Source of the DNA: Rickettsiales bacterium
Lineage (GTDB): Bacteria; Pseudomonadota; Alphaproteobacteria; Rickettsiales; UBA1997
DNA length: 48,005 nucleotides
Reading direction: 5' to 3'
Assembly: GCA_031268035.1 (NCBI GenBank)
Contig: JAIRXW010000016.1
Coordinates: 1 to 48,005 of the forward strand
The notes under the pieces were generated by a model. It ran no database searches. It saw nothing but the letters and a program-made list of their open reading frames with translations, and was not told the origin of the DNA. How positions within the stretch are numbered: position 1 is the first letter of the stretch; the number at the start of each line of letters is the position of its first letter. Positions 42,706-48,005 of the stretch are shown here, piece by piece. The translations under genes were made by a program, and so were the position numbers.

Positions 42706-44593
42706 TTTTATTTTCCTCCATGATTTTGACAAAGAGAGAGGTCGAATCCAATTTGGCGCCGCCCTCTGTGGGTTCCTCTCTTATTTTTTTCCCCTCCACC
42801 AAATCTTTAATTTCCTGGCCGCCCAGGGTTTCATATTTCAGTAGAGCCTCGGCCACAATAACTAGGTTTTCTCTATTTTTAACTATTATTTCGTTGGCAG
42901 TTTTTTTGCAGCCGAGAAGTATATTTTTTATCTCGCGATCTATAAACTCCAGAGTTTCATCCGAAGAAGCCTCAAAGCCGCGCCAATTGCTGTTTTCTAG
43001 TTTTTCAATGACATGGATAGGTCCAATGTTATCACTCATACCAAAACGAGCCACCATATTTTTAGCCACGTTAGTTGCCATTTCGAAGTCACTCTCGGCT
43101 CCGGCGGTAATTTTGCCAGCACCAAATATAATTTCCTCGGCGGCTCTTCCGCCCATGGCTATGGTAATATCGTCCATCAGTTTGATTTTAGTGGCAGAGG
43201 TGAGTCTTCCGTCATCGTCGGGAAGTCTGGAAACGTAGCCTCCAACCCTTCCTCTAGATATAATAGTTGCCTTATATATCGGATTGGAATTTTCGCAATT
43301 TATAGCGACAATTGCGTGACCGGCCTCGTGGTAGGCTATCAATTTAGTTTCCTCTTCTTTTTTTATTCTGCTTTGGTTTCTAATGCCCATCACTACTCTC
43401 TCCTTAGCTTCCTCTATTTCACTGTTTGTTATTACCTTTTTATTGATCCTTGCAGCCAGCAGACCAGCCTCGTTAATTATATTGGCCAATTCAGCACCAC
43501 TGAAGCCGGTGGTGGATTTCGCTATTGATTTTATGTCAACATTTGGTGCCATCTTCATTTTTTTAGCATGTATCTTTAGAATTTTTTCTCTTCCTTCCAC
43601 GTCGGGCATTTCTATAGTGATCTGTCTATCAAATCTGCCGGGGCGCAGAAGGGCTTTGTCCAGTACATCTTCTCTGTTAGTTGCACCGATGACTATAATT
43701 CCTTCGTTGGCTTCAAAACCATCCATTTCTACCAGAAGCTGATTAAGGGTTTGGTTTCTCTCATCGGCGCCGCCACCTAAATATCCACTTCTACGTTCGC
43801 CAACGGCATCGATTTCATCTATAAAAATCAAACAAGGGGCATTTTTTTTGGCTTCGGAGAACATGTCTCGCACCCGGCTTGCGCCAACTCCCACAAACAC
43901 CTCTATAAAATCTGACCCAGAAATCGAATAGAACGGAACCCCCGCCTCCCCAGCAACAGCCTTTGCCAGAAGGGTTTTTCCTGTGCCAGGGGCACCCATC
44001 AGCAGACAGCCGCGGGGTATTCGGGCGCCGATGGTTGTATATTTTTCAGGGTCTTTCAAAAAATCAACCAATTCTTTAAGCTCATCTCTAGCCTCGTCAA
44101 CACCGGCCACATCATCGAAAGTTACTTTATTTTTTGTCTGCGCCAACCTTGCCCTAGATTTTACAAAGCCGAAGGGATTGCGGTCTCCGTAACCCATCGC
44201 CTTTTTTTCAAAGGTGAATAGCCATATCAGCAGTAGCAGCCCAAACCCATTCAGCAGAATATTTCCAATGGCGTATCTTATCTGGGGCGGCCGAGAAATT
44301 TTTATCTCTACCCTTTCGGATCTTATATTTTCCACCATATTATTATAGTCAATTACATGAGGAACATAGGTATTGAAAGTATCACCATTTTTTAAGACTC
44401 CATATATTTCTTCCCCCTTTATCTCTATAGATTTGATTCTATTGTCCTGGATCTTATCTAGAAATTCAGAGTATATAATCCTGCTATGTTTGACGCCGGC
44501 TTTATCATTGGGGGTCAAAAAATTGCCTAGAATGACGTATAGAAAAGACGGTACGAACACCCACCAAAAAAAGCCACCTGATATTTTTTTCAT
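42683..44593 (-). CDS. ftsH: ATP-dependent membrane zinc protease FtsH
   Basis: A 636-residue hexameric AAA+ protease that extracts and degrades membrane proteins and short-lived regulators such as LpxC. There are two membrane segments (about 8-27 and 113-130), Walker A GAPGTGKT (200-207), Walker [10 protein letters not shown], the second region of homology with RPGRFDR, zinc site HEAGH (422-426), and the third ligand Asp in [10 protein letters not shown]. The start is the ATG at 44593; a TTG at 44605 would add four residues. It leads an operon with two prolyl-isomerase-like genes. The usual neighbour tilS is absent. Confidence 0.97.
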   Translation of the reverse strand: MKKISGGFFWWVFVPSFLYVILGNFLTPNDKAGVKHSRIIYSEFLDKIQDNRIKSIEIKGEEIYGVLKNGDTFNTYVPHVIDYNNMVENIRSERVEIKISRPPQIRYAIGNILLNGFGLLLLIWLFTFEKKAMGYGDRNPFGFVKSRARLAQTKNKVTFDDVAGVDEARDELKELVDFLKDPEKYTTIGARIPRGCLLMGAPGTGKTLLAKAVAGEAGVPFYSISGSDFIEVFVGVGASRVRDMFSEAKKNAPCLIFIDEIDAVGERRSGYLGGGADERNQTLNQLLVEMDGFEANEGIIVIGATNREDVLDKALLRPGRFDRQITIEMPDVEGREKILKIHAKKMKMAPNVDIKSIAKSTTGFSGAELANIINEAGLLAARINKKVITNSEIEEAKERVVMGIRNQSRIKKEEETKLIAYHEAGHAIVAINCENSNPIYKATIISRGRVGGYVSRLPDDDGRLTSATKIKLMDDITIAMGGRAAEEIIFGAGKITAGAESDFEMATNVAKNMVARFGMSDNIGPIHVIEKLENSNWRGFEASSDETLEFIDREIKNILLGCKKTANEIIVKNRENLVIVAEALLKYETLGGQEIKDLVEGKKIREEPTEGGAKLDSTSLFVKIMEENKNEQDTKS

Positions 44594-44658
44594 TTGCCAG
44601 AACAATAGTTAATAAACCCATGCGATCTTGCCATTGGGCAGTAACGGACTGGTGGTAC

Positions 44659-44686
44659 AGTATATTGAACTCATTTAAAAAATCAA
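44659..44686 (-). promoter_or_regulatory. Promoter of the ftsH operon
   Basis: On the minus strand TTGATT (44686-44681), a 16-base spacer and TATACT (44664-44659) predict a leader of about 60 bases before the ATG at 44593. Confidence 0.6.
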
Positions 44687-44887
44687 CAATAGGCGAAGTC
44701 TGGGCCAGGTTCTGTGCACAAAAATTCCAGAGAGAATCTGATAATTCTAGAGATAAGATTCGAACTGCGTGCAGGGCAAGGAATTATTTATTTGGATCTA
44801 TCTGGGAGATATTATCGGAACCATAATCTATAGAAAACTCCGAATTTTTGTTATTTCCTGATTGTTGTTCTCGGTGGAGAAGATTGT

Positions 44888-44915
44888 TTGATTTTTTCAA
44901 AAAACTCTGTATAAT
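44888..44915 (+). promoter_or_regulatory. Promoter of the timA-mltA-smr operon
   Basis: TTGATT (44888-44893), a 16-base spacer and a perfect TATAAT (44910-44915) lie 30 bases upstream of the ATG at 44945. This is the best -10 box in the window. Confidence 0.7.
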
Positions 44916-44944
44916 AGAAACAATACGGGGCATTAGGTAGTGAA

Positions 44945-45361
44945 ATGCGGGCTGATAGGAAGGATCTAGGTGATAAACCAAGAGATGGTATTGCCGGAGT
45001 CATTGGTGTTGCTAAGGTCGTTAAGAAAGCTGAGGCAAAATGGAATGAGGCCGTGGATGGTCTCAGGGGTAGCAAGATTAAAGCTGAGGGGGATTCCGAA
45101 GCAAAGGAGATATCTCTAGGAAACTTTAGGGACCGTCTGTCCAGCGGAGGTTATAAAAATAGTGAGAAACATAGACCAGACACCGAAAATATGTCCAAAA
45201 AGATCTTTCTAGAGAGGGTCGAAAAAGAAAGAAAGAAATTATCTGCTGCGGTTTTCAAAAAAGAAAGTTTTCTGAAACTCCAAAAAACAAAGGTCCAACG
45301 GCTCTCCGAAGAGAGAGATGCAGCGGTTGGTGAGGAAAATAAAAAAAAGAAACATATATGA
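44945..45361 (+). CDS. Small charged protein, uncharacterised
   Basis: A 138-residue soluble protein, not recognised. It is very rich in Lys, Glu, Arg and Asp, with no membrane segment. The C-terminal half (about 85-135, ERVEKERKKLSAAVFKKESF onward) is probably a coiled coil. An AGGT lies upstream of the ATG, a strong promoter lies directly before it, and its stop overlaps the timA start by four bases (ATGA), so it is likely a real, translated member of the operon. In many alphaproteobacteria secB and fxsA sit near timA; this is neither. A role linked to TimA or envelope assembly is only suggested by position. Confidence 0.65.
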   Translation: MRADRKDLGDKPRDGIAGVIGVAKVVKKAEAKWNEAVDGLRGSKIKAEGDSEAKEISLGNFRDRLSSGGYKNSEKHRPDTENMSKKIFLERVEKERKKLSAAVFKKESFLKLQKTKVQRLSEERDAAVGEENKKKKHI

Positions 45362-46071
45362 TAGTTATAGGGTTATTACTTATTTTAACGGTGCTTCTCT
45401 ACGGCATTCTGTTTAGTAGTTTTGGTTTTCCAATGGGGCTCGACCGGAGAAACTATGAGGAAACTACTGGGAGTTCTTCAGGAGATTTCCCCCATGGTGG
45501 TGAAGAGGGTCAGCATATGAAAAAAGCCATTGCCGACGATGAAAAAGATCAAAAATTATCTGGCGAAAATCAGGTAGGAGGGATCCATGATAGCTATGCA
45601 GCTTGGCCTCTGGCTAGAGACAAAAAAACAAAACTAACTGAAAATAGAATAATATTTGATGAAACTCTATTTATGAAATTGGGTGAATCTATGATAGTAG
45701 CCGTGCTGGAAGCTTTTTCCAGCAAAAGACTAGATATTCTAGAGAACCTGCTAGCTGATGATTTTTTTAGGGCCATGGCTGAGAAAATAGAATCTCTGGA
45801 TGAACACGTGTTCTATAGAACCGTGGTTGTATCCTTCGATGAAAAGATCCTGGAGAGGAAAACAGAACATAGGGTGGTGGAGATGGGGGAGCGCCTTACT
45901 CTCAGAGTGACTATGAATCAAATTAACTATGTTGAAAATGAAGATGGGACCATACTCAGTGGTTCAAAAAGTACTATAGAAAAAATTTCGGAGGTTTGGA
46001 CATTTGTTTTTCCTGGGTCCCAAAAAGGTCGGCAATGTTGGCTTGTTGAATCTGCCAGCGGGCAACTATGA
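45358..46071 (+). CDS. Tim44-domain adaptor-like protein (TimA type)
   Basis: A 237-residue protein with an N-terminal membrane segment (MIVIGLLLILTVLLYGILF), a polar linker, and a C-terminal Tim44-like domain (about 95-235), seen in FMKLGESMIVAVLEAFSSKRLDILENLLADDFFRAMAEKI and the final SEVWTFVFPGSQKGRQCWLVESA. In mitochondria this fold links Tim44 to the import channel; the alphaproteobacterial relatives (TimA) are membrane-bound with unclear partners. The order timA-mltA-smr is conserved in alphaproteobacteria, which supports the call. The 3' end overlaps mltA by up to 68 bases. Confidence 0.88.
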   Translation: MIVIGLLLILTVLLYGILFSSFGFPMGLDRRNYEETTGSSSGDFPHGGEEGQHMKKAIADDEKDQKLSGENQVGGIHDSYAAWPLARDKKTKLTENRIIFDETLFMKLGESMIVAVLEAFSSKRLDILENLLADDFFRAMAEKIESLDEHVFYRTVVVSFDEKILERKTEHRVVEMGERLTLRVTMNQINYVENEDGTILSGSKSTIEKISEVWTFVFPGSQKGRQCWLVESASGQL

Positions 46072-47185
46072 CATTTTAAGTATTTTTCTCGCTCTGGCGA
46101 TTTCGCTTTGTTTTTTTGGGTCCCTGGGGGCAGGGGGGGCCGTGCGTAAAAAATTTTTTTCTGTAAAAAACAACGGAATTATTTTTGAAAGAGTGGACTA
46201 CAGTAATCTTGAGGGTTGGGGGCAGGACGATTATCTCGGGGCTCTCGACGGACTGCTTCAGTCCTGTGGTAAAATAGTATCTAGAGGGAGAGGAGAGATT
46301 TCCTTTCCCCAGTTGGGCCTTGGGGCTAAAAACAGTGATTTCTTTGGTATTTGCAAAATAGCTGAACTGATGAAGAGAGGAAAATACGATAATGATCATG
46401 CACGAATATTTTTTGAAACCTATTTTGTGCCCTACAGAGTTATCGATCTAAAGTCGACGAAATCGCTATTTACCGGGTACTACATACCAAAAATATTAGC
46501 TAAAAAATCTAAGGACCATATATTTAGGTATCCCATATATAAAAAACCACCGGATCTTGTGAATGGGATAAGATACTATAGTAGAGAACAAATATATGGG
46601 GGAGCCCTAGATAACAAAAATTTAGAAATACTGTACACAGATGATCCTATAGAATTATATTTTATGCATATACAGGGATCCGGGATGGTGAAATTGGCCG
46701 ACGAAAATAGGTTGGTATACGTTGGCTATGGTGGGAAAAATAATTGTAACTATTCTGCACCAAACATGACTGTAAATGGTAGAGGAATAAAAATGAATAA
46801 ACAGGAGTTAAAAAAAAATATAGAGGAGACCATGAAATTGCTTAGTCTAAATGAATCCTATGTATTTTTCAGATTCCTAAACAATAATGAATTCACGGGA
46901 GCTTTTGGGACTAAACTGATTCCCGAAAGAACCATGGCTGTCGATAGCAGATACATACCACTTGGATTTCCACTGTGGCTGAGCACGGAACATACAAAAA
47001 AATTCTCAAAGAAAAAATTCAACAGACTTATGTTCGCCAATGACGTTGGAGCTGCCATACGGGGTGTGAATAGAGGGGATATATTTTTTGGTTTTGGCAA
47101 AAAGGGAGAAGAAGATTCCGTGGGCCAATATGCGGGGGGTCAATATTTTTTGCTGATTCCAATCAATATGGCTAAAAAACTATGA
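46004..47185 (+). CDS. mltA: Membrane-bound lytic transglycosylase MltA
   Basis: Cleaves the MurNAc-GlcNAc glycan bond with formation of 1,6-anhydroMurNAc. The N-terminus has a hydrophobic signal (ILSIFLALAISLCFFGSLGAG) without a clear lipobox cysteine. The MltA domain includes FTGYYIPKILAKKSKD, YTDDPIELYFMHIQGSG, and VGYGGKNNCNYSAPN; the C-terminal 3D domain holds RTMAVDSRYIPLGFPLWL and FANDVGAAIRGVNRGDIFFGFG with the catalytic Asp. The start is uncertain: a TTG at 46004 has GGAGG nine bases upstream but lies deep inside timA, and TTG codons at 46043 and 46046 would also keep the signal. It overlaps smr by four bases. Confidence 0.93.
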   Translation: MFFLGPKKVGNVGLLNLPAGNYDILSIFLALAISLCFFGSLGAGGAVRKKFFSVKNNGIIFERVDYSNLEGWGQDDYLGALDGLLQSCGKIVSRGRGEISFPQLGLGAKNSDFFGICKIAELMKRGKYDNDHARIFFETYFVPYRVIDLKSTKSLFTGYYIPKILAKKSKDHIFRYPIYKKPPDLVNGIRYYSREQIYGGALDNKNLEILYTDDPIELYFMHIQGSGMVKLADENRLVYVGYGGKNNCNYSAPNMTVNGRGIKMNKQELKKNIEETMKLLSLNESYVFFRFLNNNEFTGAFGTKLIPERTMAVDSRYIPLGFPLWLSTEHTKKFSKKKFNRLMFANDVGAAIRGVNRGDIFFGFGKKGEEDSVGQYAGGQYFLLIPINMAKKL

Positions 47186-47742
47186 CGGATGAGCAGGACA
47201 TTTGGCTAGAGGAGATTAGAGATTGCAAAATGCTCAAAAAAAAGCCTCAAGGAGTCAAAAAACCTCCAAGGGGGGAGATTATTCCTAGAAAAAATTTCTA
47301 TGACGATGGAGGAATATCCCAAGACAGCGAATTCATAGATGAACATGGCCTCTTACCCTATTCGCTAGGGAAAAACAAAAGCCTTGGAATAGATAGCGGG
47401 ACCGATAGAAAGCTTAGAACTGGAAAAATAAAAATTGACATGAGGATCGATTTTCATGGTCTAACTCTAGATAGGGCATTAGATTCTCTCATCCTAGGTC
47501 TAACCAATGCCCACGAGAGGGGGCTGAGGTGTGTGCTGCTAGTGACTGGTAAGGGTAAAAATACAAAGGCCGACAGAATCAGTATAAAATCAAAAATTAG
47601 TGAATGGCTAAAAATAGCCTCTCTATCTTCTATGATAGTAAAGTATGTGGATGCTATACCTAGACATGGTGGTACCGGAGCTCTCTATGTTTTCCTCCGA
47701 AGAGGCAGAGATTTCCCCCGGAAGAAGCAGGAATTAATGTAG
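47182..47742 (+). CDS. Smr domain protein
   Basis: A 186-residue protein with a charged N-terminal half and a C-terminal Smr domain (about 90-175). Signatures are IDFHGLTLDRALDSLI, VLLVTGKGKN and PRHGGTGALYVFLRR, that is DxHG, TGxG and HGGxGA. The standalone alphaproteobacterial Smr proteins are probable nucleases; Smr proteins in other bacteria act on branched DNA or on stalled-ribosome mRNA. The ATG overlaps the mltA stop by four bases, and the linkage is conserved in the class. Confidence 0.93.
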   Translation: MTDEQDIWLEEIRDCKMLKKKPQGVKKPPRGEIIPRKNFYDDGGISQDSEFIDEHGLLPYSLGKNKSLGIDSGTDRKLRTGKIKIDMRIDFHGLTLDRALDSLILGLTNAHERGLRCVLLVTGKGKNTKADRISIKSKISEWLKIASLSSMIVKYVDAIPRHGGTGALYVFLRRGRDFPRKKQELM

Positions 47743-47906
47743 CATTCTTCAAAATTGTTGGCACACCACAGTAGCTAGAAAAAATCTCCCCAGCACACTT
47801 CTAAAAATTTTTAAGAAATTCCTGGAAACTACCTTCTATCCACACTTTCTAGAGTAACTGGCGGAGGCTAGAACACAGGGCCTCACCTACTAATCACTGA
47901 TACCCT

Positions 47907-48005
47907 CTAGGGGGGAGCCATCTTCTCTCCCAATTCAATAGTTCCATCTATTTTCTGATGTTCCGCCTGGACTAGGCTATTTGTATATTCACCGGAATCA
48001 TAATA
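47907..48005 (-). CDS. 3' end of a gene entering from the right edge
   Basis: On the minus strand one frame is open from the window edge for 32 codons to a TAG at 47909-47907, ending IDGTIELGEKMAPP. The composition (Glu, Ile, Gly, Lys) looks protein-like and another frame closes quickly. It would converge with smr across 164 bases. The protein cannot be named from so little. Confidence 0.45.
   Translation of the reverse strand, partial: YYDSGEYTNSLVQAEHQKIDGTIELGEKMAPP

Larger units (their letters stand above)
44594..44944. other. Divergent intergenic region ftsH / charged-protein operon
   Basis: This 351-base gap contains two outward-facing promoters (44659-44686 minus; 44888-44915 plus) about 200 bases apart. 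I see no tRNA or convincing coding frame between them. Confidence 0.6.

Overview
The window looks like a chromosomal segment of an alphaproteobacterium, probably a host-associated one with a reduced genome (Rickettsiales- or Holosporales-like; the order cannot be fixed from sequence alone). The reasons are a gene-transfer-agent-type TIM-barrel tail protein, the TimA-MltA-Smr gene order, LpxI in place of LpxH, a bactofilin next to an M23 peptidase, and eukaryote-like ankyrin, MORN and Ser/Thr-kinase proteins. Genes are dense, often overlap by 4-30 bases, and GC is moderate. No rRNA, CRISPR array, integrase or insertion sequence was seen.

Layout. 1-7.9 kb (minus strand): porin, murB, an uncharacterised anchored propeller-like protein and an orphan GTA/phage tail-hub gene; the first codons of another gene leave through the left edge. 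8.2-16.0 kb (plus): M16 peptidase, thyA, pal, M23 endopeptidase, bactofilin, a short cysS and an RNHCP protein; alkD lies opposite, followed by tRNA-Gln. 17.1-22.5 kb (minus): an overlapping operon of ankyrin protein, rodA, lpxB, lptA and lptB. 22.6-25.1 kb (plus): murJ and a DapE-like M20 peptidase. 25.1-28.0 kb (minus): an AsmA-like protein. 28.4-30.2 kb (minus): a protein kinase whose C-lobe and MORN repeats lie in the -1 frame. 30.2-35.0 kb (plus): the first eight genes of the S10 operon (rpsJ to rpsC) behind a structured leader, cut off after rpsC by degenerate tandem copies of the rpsC 3' end. 35.2-40.9 kb (plus): lpxA, lpxI, dnaE. 41.0-44.6 kb (minus): ftsH, a cyclophilin and an FKBP-like anchored protein. 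44.9-47.7 kb (plus): a small charged protein, timA, mltA, smr; the 3' end of a minus-strand gene enters at the right edge.

Most genes serve the cell envelope: lipid A synthesis (lpxA, lpxI, lpxB) and LPS export (lptA, lptB); peptidoglycan precursor synthesis, flipping, polymerisation and remodelling (murB, possibly dapE, murJ, rodA, M23, mltA); outer-membrane upkeep (pal, porin, AsmA-like); and periplasmic or membrane proteostasis (ftsH, cyclophilin, M16). The cell therefore appears to keep LPS and peptidoglycan.

The most unusual items are the split kinase-MORN gene, which has a slippery-like A-run and a strong downstream hairpin at the exact frame junction; the S10 operon broken at tandem rpsC tails; the S10 leader with an attenuator-like hairpin; the ankyrin protein heading the rodA-lpx-lpt operon; and a recurring promoter form, TTGATT-16/17-TATAAT-like.
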